Assembly (NCBI GenBank): GCA_964518335.1
Contig: CAZFDT010000019.1
Coordinates: forward strand, 11,081-75,080
Length of the DNA: 64,000 nucleotides
Direction: 5' to 3'
From: CAZFDT01 sp964518335
Lineage (GTDB): Bacteria; Planctomycetota; Phycisphaerae; Phycisphaerales; Phycisphaeraceae
Shown in pieces: positions 1-8,585 of the stretch. The translations under genes were made by a program, and so were the position numbers. Below the pieces are notes generated by a model. It saw only the letters and a program-made list of their open reading frames with translations, was not told the origin of the DNA and did no database searches. Each line of letters opens with the position of its first letter. Positions within the stretch are counted from its first letter, which is position 1.

Positions 1-2
1 TC

Positions 3-251
3 GGTCGCGTCATCATCACGGGGGCCCTTGCCGAGTTGCCCCCGGTGGTTGTCGCGGCCCTGTCCGAGCACATCAGGAGGTCTGCCATGTGGTCGCGGTT
101 CGGCGGCGTCACCTGCGAGGCCGCCCCGAGGCGCCGAGCCGCGGGACTCATCGCCGCCGCGATCGATCGGCTGCTGTTGCCTTCTCCGCAATCCGCGGCT
201 TTCGCCGCACCGGCACGATTGGAGAGCAATCGATGGCTCAGCACGAACTGA
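3..251 (+). CDS. ROK-family sugar kinase/regulator, C-terminal fragment (partial)
   Basis: An open frame enters from the left window edge and ends with TGA at 249-251, giving about 82 residues with no start visible. The segment GRVIITGALAELPP followed by a PPVVVAALSEHIRR helix and a closing RRRAAGLIAAAIDRLL resembles the last part of ROK-family proteins, where a glycine turn, a helix and a final alanine/glycine helix pack against the ATPase core. The diagnostic N-terminal ATP-binding and zinc motifs lie outside the window, so kinase and repressor cannot be told apart. The stop overlaps the start of the next gene by 19 bases, so it is probably the first visible member of the sugar-phosphate operon. 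An unrelated sugar-isomerase domain end is possible. Confidence 0.55.
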   Translation, partial: GRVIITGALAELPPVVVAALSEHIRRSAMWSRFGGVTCEAAPRRRAAGLIAAAIDRLLLPSPQSAAFAAPARLESNRWLSTN

Positions 252-1609
252 TGAATTGGCCCCCCGTGGAGAGGGCGCTTCGCGCCGCCCGCGCCAGCGG
301 CCTGTTTGGCGCGGCCCACGTCACCGTGGCCCGGGCGCCGGGGCGGCTGGACATCATGGGGGGCATCGCCGATTACACCGGCTCGCTGGTCTGCGAGATG
401 CCTCTGGCCGTCGCGGCGGTTGCCGTCGTGCAGAAACGCGACGACGAGCGCGTCGTCTGCCGAAGCGAGCAATCCGGGTTAGTCGTCAGTCGGGGCGTCG
501 AGGAGCTCTCGCACCCGGACCCGCAGCGAATACGCGAGGCCTTCGGCCGCGATGAAGTCTGGGCGCGATATCCCATGGGGTGCTTCTGGCATCTGGCTCA
601 GCGCGGGCACGCGATCGGCGGTTGCACCATTCTGATTGACAGTGACGTACCGCTTGGCGGCGGCGTGTCGAGCAGTGCGGCCATCGAGGTGGCGACCATG
701 ACGGCGCTAAGCGCGTTGTTCGGCGTGACGCTGGCGCCGATGCCGTTGGCGGCCGCGTGCCAGGCCGTGGAGAATCTCGTCGTCGGCGCGCCCTGCGGCG
801 TGATGGACCAGGTCACATCCTGCCTGGGCCAGCAAGGGTGCATGATCGAGCTGCTTTGTCAGCCTGATGACCACGGCTTGCCCGCGCAGGTGCTTGGCGA
901 TGTGCAGATCCCGCCGCGCCACGCCTTCATCGGGGTTCACAGCGGCGTCAACCACGAGGTCAGCGGCGACCCCTACACCGACACGCGCGTGGCGGCGTTC
1001 ATCGGCCAGCGCATCCTCAGCGATCTGGCGCCCGACGACCCCACCCGCGCCTGGTTGGCCAACATCGATCGCGCCGTGTACCTGCGCGAGCTCCGCGCGG
1101 CAGTGCCCCAAACCATGTCGGGCCAGGCGTTCATCGACCGCTACCAGCGCACCCACGATCCGGTGACGACCGTGCGGCCTGACAGGACGTACCACGTGCG
1201 CGCGGCGCTCGACCATCACGTGCTGGAAATGTCGCGCGTGCGCGAATTCGTGGCTCACCTGCGCGCCACGCCGCCCGCCATCGCCCATCTGCGCGCGGCG
1301 GGCAAGCTCATGGTCGAAAGTCACCGCAGCTACAGCGACCATGCGCGTCTAGGGCATGCCATGACCGACCGGATCGTTGAGCTGGCGATGCAGATCGACG
1401 GCGTCTATGGGGCGAAGATCACCGGCGGCGGGTGCGGCGGAACCGTGGCCATGCTCATTCGTGACGAGGCGGAAGTCTTTGTTGCCATTGACGCATTGCG
1501 CCAGCGCTACACTCGCGAGTCGGGTCGGCCGACCATTCTGTTCCACGGCACCAGCCCGGGCGCGGTGGCCATGGGAGCGATGACTTTGCCCGCGGAGGAC
1601 CTGCCATGA
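233..1609 (+). CDS. GHMP kinase of the galactokinase/L-arabinokinase type
   Basis: Predicted sugar-1-kinase (458 aa) that phosphorylates the anomeric hydroxyl of a free sugar with ATP. The N-terminal sugar-binding signature reads APGRLDIMGGIADYTGSL (residues 35-52). The MGGIADY form is the one known from the GHMP domain of plant L-arabinokinase rather than the GEHTDYN of classical galactokinases. The GHMP ATP-binding loop PLGGGVSSSAA is at 140-150, GAPCGVMDQVTS at 185-196, and the C-terminal glycine motif KITGGGCGG near residue 408. The ATG at 233 is chosen because the protein then begins shortly before the kinase fold and GGAG lies about 8 bases upstream; an upstream in-frame start at 89 would add an arginine-rich stretch with no family match. 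It overlaps the next gene by ATGA. L-arabinose is the best substrate guess; galactose or another aldose is possible. Confidence 0.85.
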   Translation: MAQHELMNWPPVERALRAARASGLFGAAHVTVARAPGRLDIMGGIADYTGSLVCEMPLAVAAVAVVQKRDDERVVCRSEQSGLVVSRGVEELSHPDPQRIREAFGRDEVWARYPMGCFWHLAQRGHAIGGCTILIDSDVPLGGGVSSSAAIEVATMTALSALFGVTLAPMPLAAACQAVENLVVGAPCGVMDQVTSCLGQQGCMIELLCQPDDHGLPAQVLGDVQIPPRHAFIGVHSGVNHEVSGDPYTDTRVAAFIGQRILSDLAPDDPTRAWLANIDRAVYLRELRAAVPQTMSGQAFIDRYQRTHDPVTTVRPDRTYHVRAALDHHVLEMSRVREFVAHLRATPPAIAHLRAAGKLMVESHRSYSDHARLGHAMTDRIVELAMQIDGVYGAKITGGGCGGTVAMLIRDEAEVFVAIDALRQRYTRESGRPTILFHGTSPGAVAMGAMTLPAEDLP

Positions 1610-2595
1610 CCCAGTGGACGCAAAGGCTCCTGACGTTGGGCAGTTCGGTGCGCGACGCGATTGTCGCCGCTCGCCATCACGGCGCCGACATGGCCACCGC
1701 TGTCGCCCAGGAAGGCGGCGACACGATCTTCGCCATCGATCGACATGTCGAGCCCATCATCGAAAGCAGCGTCGAGACGTGGCTGGGTGAAACAGGGCCT
1801 GTCGAGCTGATCGCCGAGGGCATGGGCGACAACGGTCGTCGGCGTTACGGTCGCGGCGAGCCTCGGTGGCGCGTCATCATCGACCCGATCGATGGCACAC
1901 GAAACATCATGTATGACAAGCGATCGGCATGGTTCATCGCCGCCGTCATTCCCGCGCAGCATGACACCATGCGACACGCGATCGCATCGGCCATCATCGA
2001 GCTTCCCCCCTCGAAAGCGGGATGGGCCGATGAGTTTGCGGCCACGCTTGATGGACCGGCGCAAGGCATGCGGCGTTCTTTGGAATCCGGTCAGGCCGGC
2101 AACGTCGCCATTGGACCCAGCCAGGCAGCGACACTCAAGAATGGATTCGGGCAGGTCTCGAACTTTTTCCCGGGAACCAAGCGCCTTGCATCCGACTTGA
2201 TGGAGCGAATCGCGGAGGCCACGCTGGGCGACGTGGAGCCGGGCAGCGCGGCCGTGTTCGACGACCAGTACATCACCACCGCCGGCCAGATGGTCGAGCT
2301 CATGGTGGGTCACGATCGGTTCTGCTGCGACTTGCGGCCCCTGTTTTACCGCATGCTCGAACGCAAGACCGGCCGCAGCATTCGCGGACTGGAATGCCAC
2401 CCCTATGACCTCGCGGGCATGCTCGTGGCCCAGCGCGCGGGCGTGATTCTGACCGACGGACTGGGGCGCGATCTTGACGCTCCCCTGGATGTTCACAGTG
2501 GCGTTCACTGGTGCGGTTATGCCAACGAAGCGCTGAGACGATCGATTGAGCCTGTGATTCAGGCATTCTTTTCAGAACAAGGAATTGTGTCATGA
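1606..2595 (+). CDS. Inositol-monophosphatase-family phosphatase
   Basis: Mg-dependent phosphomonoesterase of the inositol monophosphatase/FBPase superfamily (329 aa). The metal-binding signature DPIDGTRN is near residues 91-98, the preceding acidic motif LIAEGMGDNG supplies another metal ligand, and the C-terminal PYDLAGMLVAQRAG resembles the WDxAxG motif. It starts at the ATGA overlap with the GHMP kinase and ends in another ATGA overlap with the uridylyltransferase, so the three are translationally coupled. A phosphatase between a sugar-1-kinase and a nucleotidyltransferase may trim an excess phosphosugar or act on a different pathway intermediate; the substrate cannot be read from sequence. 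Confidence 0.85.
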   Translation: MTQWTQRLLTLGSSVRDAIVAARHHGADMATAVAQEGGDTIFAIDRHVEPIIESSVETWLGETGPVELIAEGMGDNGRRRYGRGEPRWRVIIDPIDGTRNIMYDKRSAWFIAAVIPAQHDTMRHAIASAIIELPPSKAGWADEFAATLDGPAQGMRRSLESGQAGNVAIGPSQAATLKNGFGQVSNFFPGTKRLASDLMERIAEATLGDVEPGSAAVFDDQYITTAGQMVELMVGHDRFCCDLRPLFYRMLERKTGRSIRGLECHPYDLAGMLVAQRAGVILTDGLGRDLDAPLDVHSGVHWCGYANEALRRSIEPVIQAFFSEQGIVS

Positions 2596-3569
2596 CCCGA
2601 AAAGTTAAGAAAGCCGTGATTACCGCAGCCGGGCGAGGCACCCGTCAGTACCCCGCCAGCAGTGCGGTGCAGAAGGAGATGTTCCCGCTGGTGGATACCG
2701 ATGGTCTGACCAAGCCGGTCATTCAGATCATTGGCGAAGAGGCCATCGCGGCGGGCGTCGAGGAAATCTGCATTGTCACGCAGCCCGGCGAGGAGAAGCA
2801 ATATCGCCAGTATTTCAAGCGAATGAGCGATGAAGTGCTCAAGGCGTTTCGCGGCAAGGACTGGGCGATTCTGCAGAGCGAGAAGCTGCAGGAGTTCGGC
2901 GAGCGACTGCACTTCGTGGCGCAGGACAAGCCCGAGGGCTATGGTCACGCGGTCTACCAGGCGCGGAAGTTTGCCGGCGACGATCCGATCCTGCTGATGC
3001 TGGGCGATCACATCTACATCAGCGCCAACGGCGACAACTGTGCGACGCAACTCATCAAGAAGCACCAGGCGGCCAACTGCAAGGCGACGAGTGCGGTTCA
3101 ACCCACGCCGAGCAAGGACCTGCATCTGTTCGGCGTCATCAAGGGCGAGCAACTCGACGCCGCGGCGGGGCTGTACCGAACCGTCGCCATTTGCGAGAAA
3201 CCCAAGCCTGAGTATGCCGCCACGCATCTGGCCACCACGGGGCTGCCGCCGGGTCTGTATCTGGGGCATTTCGGCATGCACGTGTTTCCGCCTGCGATCT
3301 TCGAGGCGATCGAGTATCACATCAAGAACGACATCCGGGAGAAGAACGAGATCCAGCTCACCAACGCCCAGGAGTATATGCGCGAGCACCTGCTGGGTGG
3401 ATCGTACAACTGCTGCACCATCGAGGGCCAGCGGTTCGACACGGGCATCCCCTACGGCATCATGGAGTCACAGATCGCGCTGGCGCTGGCGGGCAAGCAT
3501 CGTGCGGAAATCGTCGAGGCCATCGCTCGCCTGCTCGCCGAGCAGCTCAAGAGCGTCGCCAAGCGTTGA
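2592..3569 (+). CDS. galU: UTP-glucose-1-phosphate uridylyltransferase family protein
   Basis: Nucleotidyltransferase of the GalU type (325 aa) expected to join UTP and a hexose- or pentose-1-phosphate into a UDP-sugar with release of pyrophosphate. The N-terminal loop AAGRGTRQYPASSAVQKEMFP carries the GxGTR and catalytic KEM lysine. DHIYISANG supplies the metal-binding Asp, and FGVIKGE and CEKPKPEYA match the sugar-binding segments of GalU. Length fits the family. It is the last gene of an operon with ATGA overlaps, directly fed by the upstream kinase: kinase makes sugar-1-P, this enzyme makes UDP-sugar. It converges with the cysteine desulfurase across a 16-base gap. A broad-specificity sugar-1-P uridylyltransferase is equally compatible. 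Confidence 0.85.
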   Translation: MTRKVKKAVITAAGRGTRQYPASSAVQKEMFPLVDTDGLTKPVIQIIGEEAIAAGVEEICIVTQPGEEKQYRQYFKRMSDEVLKAFRGKDWAILQSEKLQEFGERLHFVAQDKPEGYGHAVYQARKFAGDDPILLMLGDHIYISANGDNCATQLIKKHQAANCKATSAVQPTPSKDLHLFGVIKGEQLDAAAGLYRTVAICEKPKPEYAATHLATTGLPPGLYLGHFGMHVFPPAIFEAIEYHIKNDIREKNEIQLTNAQEYMREHLLGGSYNCCTIEGQRFDTGIPYGIMESQIALALAGKHRAEIVEAIARLLAEQLKSVAKR

Positions 3570-3585
3570 GTCGAGATGGTTGGGT

Positions 3586-4809
3586 TCAGTTGGGGACGGC
3601 GGCCCCGTGCATGTGGCAGATGTGGGCCAGGGCGTCGGTGGCGTATTTCACGTCCTGACTGGTGAGAAATGGGCCGAAGGAAAAGCGGGTGGTTCCGCCC
3701 AGCGCGCGGGTGCCGAACGTTTCGTGGGCCAGCGGGGCGCAGTGAATGCCGCTACGGGTCAGGATGCCGTACTCGCTTTCGAGCAGGTCGCTGAGGCTCT
3801 GGGGCTGTTCGAAGCCATCGATGCGAACGGAGAAGACGCCGCAACGGTCTTTGACGCCCTGAGGCCCGAAGAGGGTGAGACCGGGCATGTCGCCCCATTC
3901 ACCGAGTCCTTCGATCATGTTGCGGATGAGTTCCTGCTCGTGCGCCCAGACCTTGTCGATGCCGCGGTCGAGTATCCACTGCACGCCTTCGGACAGGCCG
4001 ATGATGCCGATGGCGTTGTGTGAGCCGGCCTCGAAGCGATCGGGCATGAACTGGGGCTGTACGTCGAACTCGCTGGCGCTGCCTGTGCCGCCTTCGCGCG
4101 CGGTGACCATGTGCTTTTCCAGCCCGGGGCGGACGTAGAGGAACCCGGTTCCCAGCGGGCCGAGCAGGCCCTTGTGTCCCGGCGCGGCGAGCAGGTCGAT
4201 GCCGTCGCGCTGCACGTCGATGGGATAGTGGCCGCAGGTCTGGGCCGCATCCACGAGCAGGGGGACCGCGTGCTGGCGGGCGATGCCGCCGATGTCCGCT
4301 ATGGGCTGCAGTGAGCCACTGACATTCGAGCCGTGGAGGATTGCGATGAGCTTCGTCTGGGGCCGGATCGCTTTGCGGATCTCGTCCGGGTCCACCACGC
4401 CCGATTGCGGATGGACCGGCACGCGCGTCTGCTGGATGTCCCACTGATCGACCAGGGCGTTGCATGGCCGCAGGATCGAATTATGGTCCATGCACGTCGT
4501 GATGACGTGATTCCGTCTGTCGCCGGGGCGGAGCAATCCGCGAATCGCCAGGTTCAGCGCGTCGGTGGTGTTGAGGGTGAATATGACATGATCGGGGTTT
4601 TCACCGCCGATGAGCCTGTTGATGCGCTGGCGGCACTGGGTCAGGAGCCGGCCGGCCTCTCTCGCCTCGGCGTAAGCGCCCCGCCCAGGGCTGGCGCCAA
4701 GCTCGGTGGCGTAGCGGATCATGGCGTCATGCACGGCTTTGGGCTTGGGAAAGCTTGTGGCCGCATTGTCCATGTAGAGGCGCGGTCGGTGGGATGGATC
4801 AGCCGTCAT
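3586..4809 (-). CDS. Cysteine desulfurase family aminotransferase (class V)
   Basis: PLP enzyme (407 aa) expected to remove sulfur from cysteine as an enzyme persulfide for Fe-S cluster or thio-cofactor assembly. The N-terminus MDNAATSFPKPKAV is the class V aminotransferase opening. The PLP-stacking His is in CMDHNS (109), the cofactor Asp in LLVDAAQT (187), and the Schiff-base lysine in GHKGLLGPLGTG (213). The persulfide cysteine sits in a loop TRSGIHCAPLAH (C357), so the active-site Cys is present. No scaffold gene (sufU, iscU) adjoins it. The short leader has no good Shine-Dalgarno sequence. It runs away from the following zinc-ribbon gene by 19 bases, possibly as one transcript. Confidence 0.9.
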   Translation of the reverse strand: MTADPSHRPRLYMDNAATSFPKPKAVHDAMIRYATELGASPGRGAYAEAREAGRLLTQCRQRINRLIGGENPDHVIFTLNTTDALNLAIRGLLRPGDRRNHVITTCMDHNSILRPCNALVDQWDIQQTRVPVHPQSGVVDPDEIRKAIRPQTKLIAILHGSNVSGSLQPIADIGGIARQHAVPLLVDAAQTCGHYPIDVQRDGIDLLAAPGHKGLLGPLGTGFLYVRPGLEKHMVTAREGGTGSASEFDVQPQFMPDRFEAGSHNAIGIIGLSEGVQWILDRGIDKVWAHEQELIRNMIEGLGEWGDMPGLTLFGPQGVKDRCGVFSVRIDGFEQPQSLSDLLESEYGILTRSGIHCAPLAHETFGTRALGGTTRFSFGPFLTSQDVKYATDALAHICHMHGAAVPN

Positions 4810-4828
4810 GGTCGTGTCGCGTGTTCAG

Positions 4829-6256
4829 TCACGGTTCGTTGAGCGGGATGGTGAAAAAGTCGGCGCTTTCGGCACGGTCGATCTTCTCCTGAATGCGGTT
4901 GATTCTGGCATCGAGGTCGGCCGGTCGTTCCGAAGGGCGGGTCTTCTGCTTCACGTCTTTGAGGAGGGTGATGGCGCGGGTGTATTCACCGGCCGTTTCC
5001 AGCCGCTGGGCCTCCTCGACGGCGGAGCGGACGGCGTCGGCCAGCGCCGGTGACACCGCCGGCGGTGCGACGACGGGAGGCGTGGCTGGCTGTGGCGCAG
5101 GCACAGGCGCAGGCTCCGGCGCCACCAACACCTCCTGCGACGGCGCGGGGGGCGATATCGGTTCGGGAGGTAGCGTCGCCTGGGCCGGCACATCGGGCAA
5201 CGTGAATCCATCGTCGAACACCGACGTGCCCGCCGAGGGCTGGGTGACCTGCGGCTCGGTCTTGAAAACGCCCAGGAAATACAGCAGCGCACCCACGAGA
5301 ATGGGTAACAGCAGCAGATTCACGGCGACCAGCATCCACACGACAACGTTCATGCCGCGGTTGGGGTTGATGTACGTGGGCGCCATCGCCGCCCCTGCCG
5401 TGCCCGGAGCCATGCCGGTCAGGGCCCCGGCGATCGCGGTGTTGTGGCTGCCGCCGTCCTCCGCGTCGTCGCTGGGGGCGAAGTCGATCGCCGAGCCGAG
5501 CCTGACCGTGGCGTGTCGCTTTGATGGTGTTGCAGTGGCCTCCTCAGACTCCCGCATGGCGGCCAGCCTGGATCGCCCCGGCGAGGGCTTGCCCTTGGGC
5601 TCATCCGTCGCCGGTCCGATCACCTCGTCAAGGAGATCGAGGCCGGGCATCCAGTCCTCACCCTTGGGCTTGCTCTTCTCGGCTGCTGCTGCTGCCGCGT
5701 GAGCGGTGGGTTTGCGGGTCGATCTGGGCTTGCTGTCTGAGCCCGCGTGCTTGGTGGCCGGCGCGCCCTCCACTTCCTTCTCCAACTGCCGGAACGCCGA
5801 CTCCGCCGAGGTCTTGGTCGTGTAAGCCAGACCCAGCTCGTTGCGTTCATCGGGTTCAATGAACGGCTCGGCGCATTCGGTGCACGCCACGTCGGTGGGT
5901 TTCACCTTCACGCCGCAGCGCGGGCAGTAGCCCAGGAGGTGGCTCACGCCAGGCACGTTGCGGGCGATGGCCCAGAACTGCCGCGTCGTCGGACCGCGCA
6001 GCACGGTCGTGGGCTTGATCTTGCCCGCCTCAATCTGGCGCTTGAGCACCTCGAAACAGCAACCGGGACGGAAGGGATTGGACTTGTCGCGGATGTACCA
6101 CGGCCCCATGGCGATCTGGGTGGCTTTGCGTGAGAGCGGATCGAACAGGCCGCCGCACGCGGCGCAGCGCTGGCCCGAGCCCGAGTCGTCACTGGACGCC
6201 TGGGGCTGCATCAAACCACAGTAAGGACAAAGAATCGCTTTGGTGTCACGAGCCAT
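4829..6256 (-). CDS. Zinc-ribbon membrane protein of unknown function
   Basis: Not a recognised enzyme (475 aa). The N-terminus has two zinc-ribbon pairs: CPYCG at 10-14 with CAACGG about 22 residues later, and CPRCG with CTEC around residues 110-130. A segment MGPWYIRDKSNPFRPG between them resembles the small GYF-2-like modules seen in planctomycete membrane proteins. A low-complexity Lys/Ala/Pro linker follows, then one transmembrane helix (VVWMLVAVNLLLLPILVGAL, about 305-330), a proline/alanine-rich spacer, and a charged C-terminal helix pair. The topology suggests a cytoplasmic zinc-ribbon sensor tethered to the membrane with a periplasmic tail. A role in protein-protein interaction is an inference only. 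Confidence 0.7.
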   Translation of the reverse strand: MARDTKAILCPYCGLMQPQASSDDSGSGQRCAACGGLFDPLSRKATQIAMGPWYIRDKSNPFRPGCCFEVLKRQIEAGKIKPTTVLRGPTTRQFWAIARNVPGVSHLLGYCPRCGVKVKPTDVACTECAEPFIEPDERNELGLAYTTKTSAESAFRQLEKEVEGAPATKHAGSDSKPRSTRKPTAHAAAAAAEKSKPKGEDWMPGLDLLDEVIGPATDEPKGKPSPGRSRLAAMRESEEATATPSKRHATVRLGSAIDFAPSDDAEDGGSHNTAIAGALTGMAPGTAGAAMAPTYINPNRGMNVVVWMLVAVNLLLLPILVGALLYFLGVFKTEPQVTQPSAGTSVFDDGFTLPDVPAQATLPPEPISPPAPSQEVLVAPEPAPVPAPQPATPPVVAPPAVSPALADAVRSAVEEAQRLETAGEYTRAITLLKDVKQKTRPSERPADLDARINRIQEKIDRAESADFFTIPLNEP

Positions 6257-6295
6257 GCAGGAGATTCCGGGGATTCGGCCAGGCCAGTCGGGGCT

Positions 6296-6324
6296 TTGAC
6301 AGCGGTGGGGGCGCGGCTTAGCGT
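6296..6324 (+). promoter_or_regulatory. Promoter of the PpiC lipoprotein gene, probably leaderless
   Basis: TTGACA (6296-6301) is a perfect -35 box, followed after 17 bases by TAGCGT (6319-6324), which keeps the conserved TA...T of a -10 box. The ATG at 6332 lies 7 bases past the -10, about where transcription should begin, so the mRNA would have almost no leader. Confidence 0.5.
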
Positions 6325-6331
6325 GAAGGCC

Positions 6332-7306
6332 ATGGCCAAACCGTGTGCTGCTTTACTCCTGGGCGCTATTGTCGCCGTTTTGGCGTCCGGATGCCAGTCG
6401 GGGCCTGCCGGACGCGATCCGGCGTCCACGACCAAGCCAAGCGGGCCGACCACGACCGCCGCGGTCATCAGGCCCGTCGCCTATGTGAACAGTATGCCTG
6501 TCAGCCGCGACGAGCTATGGACGGGCATGGTCGAAGCCGGCGGCGGGGCGGTGCTGGAGGAAATGGTCCTCGATCGCCTGCTGGCCGATCGTCTGCAGCG
6601 CCAGGGCGTCACGATCGCCCCGGAGCAGATCGACGCCGAGCGCGACAACGTGCTGGCCCTGCTCGATCCCGACCCTGACCAGGCCCTGCGCCTGCTGATC
6701 GAGATGCGTCAGCGGCGGGGGCTGGGCGATGACCGCTTCGGCCGGCTGCTGCGGCGAAACGCCGGGCTGCGGGCGCTGGTGCGCGATGAGGTGGAGGTCG
6801 GCGACATGGCCATCCGGCAGGCGTTCGAGGCCGAGTACGGGCCGCGCGACCAGGGCCGCATCATCGTCGTCGAGTCTCTGCAGGCCGCGTCCGACCTCGC
6901 CGCCAAGGCCCGCGCCGGGGAGAGCTTCATCGACCTGGCCATCGCCCACAGTACCGACGCCAGCCGCGCCCAGGGCGGGCTGCTCGATCCCATCAGCTCC
7001 GCCGACACCAGCTATCCGCAGGCGATCCGAAACGTGCTGGGCCAGCTCCAGGTCGGGGCCGTCAGCGACCCGGTGGCGCTGGACAACGGCTTTGCGGTGC
7101 TGAAGCTGGAACGGAAAATCCCGGCCCGGGCGGTAAAATTGGACGATGTGAAAGAGGCCATGGCGTTGCGTGTGCGGCGTCAGTTGGAAAGCCTGCGCAT
7201 GCAGCAACTGGCGCGGACGATGCTGGCGCAGGCCGACGTGGTCGTCTTCGACGGGTCGCTGCAGAAACAGTGGAACCTCCGCAAGCCACAATTCAGCGCT
7301 GAGTAA
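6332..7306 (+). CDS. PpiC-type (parvulin) peptidyl-prolyl isomerase lipoprotein
   Basis: Probable periplasmic prolyl isomerase/chaperone (324 aa). The ATG at 6332 gives a clean lipoprotein signal, MAKPCAALLLGAIVAVLASGC, with lipobox LASGC; a longer start at 6296 would place charged residues before the signal and overlaps the promoter. A SurA-like N-terminal helical part (INSMPVSRDELW, 'RDNVLALLDPDP') precedes a parvulin domain at about 170-270, with the typical segments FIDLAIAHSTD, AQGGLLDPIS and VGAVSDPVALDNGFAVLKLE. Its role would be outer-membrane or secreted protein folding. The stop is 3 bases from the aminotransferase start, so the two are likely co-transcribed. Confidence 0.85.
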   Translation: MAKPCAALLLGAIVAVLASGCQSGPAGRDPASTTKPSGPTTTAAVIRPVAYVNSMPVSRDELWTGMVEAGGGAVLEEMVLDRLLADRLQRQGVTIAPEQIDAERDNVLALLDPDPDQALRLLIEMRQRRGLGDDRFGRLLRRNAGLRALVRDEVEVGDMAIRQAFEAEYGPRDQGRIIVVESLQAASDLAAKARAGESFIDLAIAHSTDASRAQGGLLDPISSADTSYPQAIRNVLGQLQVGAVSDPVALDNGFAVLKLERKIPARAVKLDDVKEAMALRVRRQLESLRMQQLARTMLAQADVVVFDGSLQKQWNLRKPQFSAE

Positions 7307-7309
7307 ACG

Positions 7310-8536
7310 ATGGACATCGAACCTGCAAGTCGTATTCGGCGATTGCCGCCGTACATCCTGGGCGCCCTCAAGCAGATGATCTACGAGCGGCGCAAGGCCG
7401 GGGCGGACGTGATCGATCTGAACATGGGCAACCCGTCCGACGCGCCGCCTGACGCCGTGGTGGACAAGATCCGGGAGGCGGTGACCGACCCGCGCAACAG
7501 CCGCTACTCGGTGAGCAAGGGCATCTACAACCTGCGTCGGGACATGGCGCTGAAGTACCGCCGCCGCTGGGGCGTCGAGCTCGACCCCGACAAGGAAGTG
7601 ATCGCCACCATCGGCAGCAAGGAAGGCTTCAGCCACATGTGCCTGGCGCTGATGGGCCCGGGCGACATCGCGGTGGTCGCCGATCCGGCGTTTCAGATTC
7701 ACACCTACGCCGTGATCCTCGCCGGGGCGAGCGTCGTGACCGTGCCGCTGGGCAATGACGACGCCTTCCTCGACCGCATCGAGGGCGTGCTATCGACCAT
7801 GACGCCCAAGCCCAAGGCGGTCATTCTCAACTACCCACACAATCCGACGACGATGACGGTCGAGCCGGCGTTCTTCGACAAGGTCGTGCGCATGGCCGAG
7901 CGGCATCAGGTGGCGATCCTGCACGACTTCGCCTATGGCGAGACCCTGTTCGACGGCTACAAAGCCCCCAGCTACCTCCAGGCCGACGGCGCCAAGGAGT
8001 ACGGCGTCGAGTTCAGCACACTCAGCAAGCCCTACAACATGGCGGGCTGGCGCATCGGATTCTGCGTCGGCCACCCGAAAATGATCGAAGGTCTGGCGAC
8101 CATCAAGGGCTACTACGACTACGGCATTTTCCAGGCCGTGCAGATCGCCGCCATCATCGCCATGCGCGAGGGCGACAAGCACATCCAGGAGCAGAACCTC
8201 AAGTACCAGGCTCGCCGCGACGTGCTGGTGCGCGGCCTGCAACGTCTGGGCTGGGAGGTCGATTCGCCCCGCGCCACCATGTTCGTTTGGGCCAGGGTCA
8301 AGCCCGAGCACCTGGCCCGCTACAACAACTCGACCAACGACTTCTGCATCTCCATGGTCGAGGAAGCCGACGTTGCACTGACCCCAGGCGCCGCCTTCGG
8401 CCCCGGCGGCGAAGGCTGCGTCCGCATGGCCCTGGTCGAAAACGAGCACCGCATCCGACAGGCCCTCAAACAGCTCACCCGTGCCCTCAACAAGCCGGCC
8501 CCCGGTTTGAACTCGCCCGTCCTCCAGGGGGCCTAG
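7310..8536 (+). CDS. Class I aminotransferase, AlaC/LL-DAP-aminotransferase type
   Basis: Fold-type I PLP aminotransferase (408 aa). The opening LNMGNPSDAPPDAVVDKI is typical of the AlaC group of glutamate-pyruvate transaminases, related to LL-diaminopimelate aminotransferase. NYPHNPT (174-180) carries the substrate-binding Asn, HDFAYGE (205-211) the PLP-ring Asp and Tyr, and STLSKPYNMAGWRIGF the Schiff-base lysine K240. An arginine for the substrate carboxylate occurs near the C-terminus (GCVRMALVENEHRIRQ). It probably makes alanine from pyruvate and glutamate; methionine or diaminopimelate specificity cannot be excluded. It follows the PpiC gene by 3 bases and precedes the gamma-carbonic anhydrase by about 50. 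Confidence 0.85.
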   Translation: MDIEPASRIRRLPPYILGALKQMIYERRKAGADVIDLNMGNPSDAPPDAVVDKIREAVTDPRNSRYSVSKGIYNLRRDMALKYRRRWGVELDPDKEVIATIGSKEGFSHMCLALMGPGDIAVVADPAFQIHTYAVILAGASVVTVPLGNDDAFLDRIEGVLSTMTPKPKAVILNYPHNPTTMTVEPAFFDKVVRMAERHQVAILHDFAYGETLFDGYKAPSYLQADGAKEYGVEFSTLSKPYNMAGWRIGFCVGHPKMIEGLATIKGYYDYGIFQAVQIAAIIAMREGDKHIQEQNLKYQARRDVLVRGLQRLGWEVDSPRATMFVWARVKPEHLARYNNSTNDFCISMVEEADVALTPGAAFGPGGEGCVRMALVENEHRIRQALKQLTRALNKPAPGLNSPVLQGA

Positions 8537-8585
8537 CACGCATCGCACCACGCATCGCCCGCAGCCTGCGAGCCCTGGATTGTCC

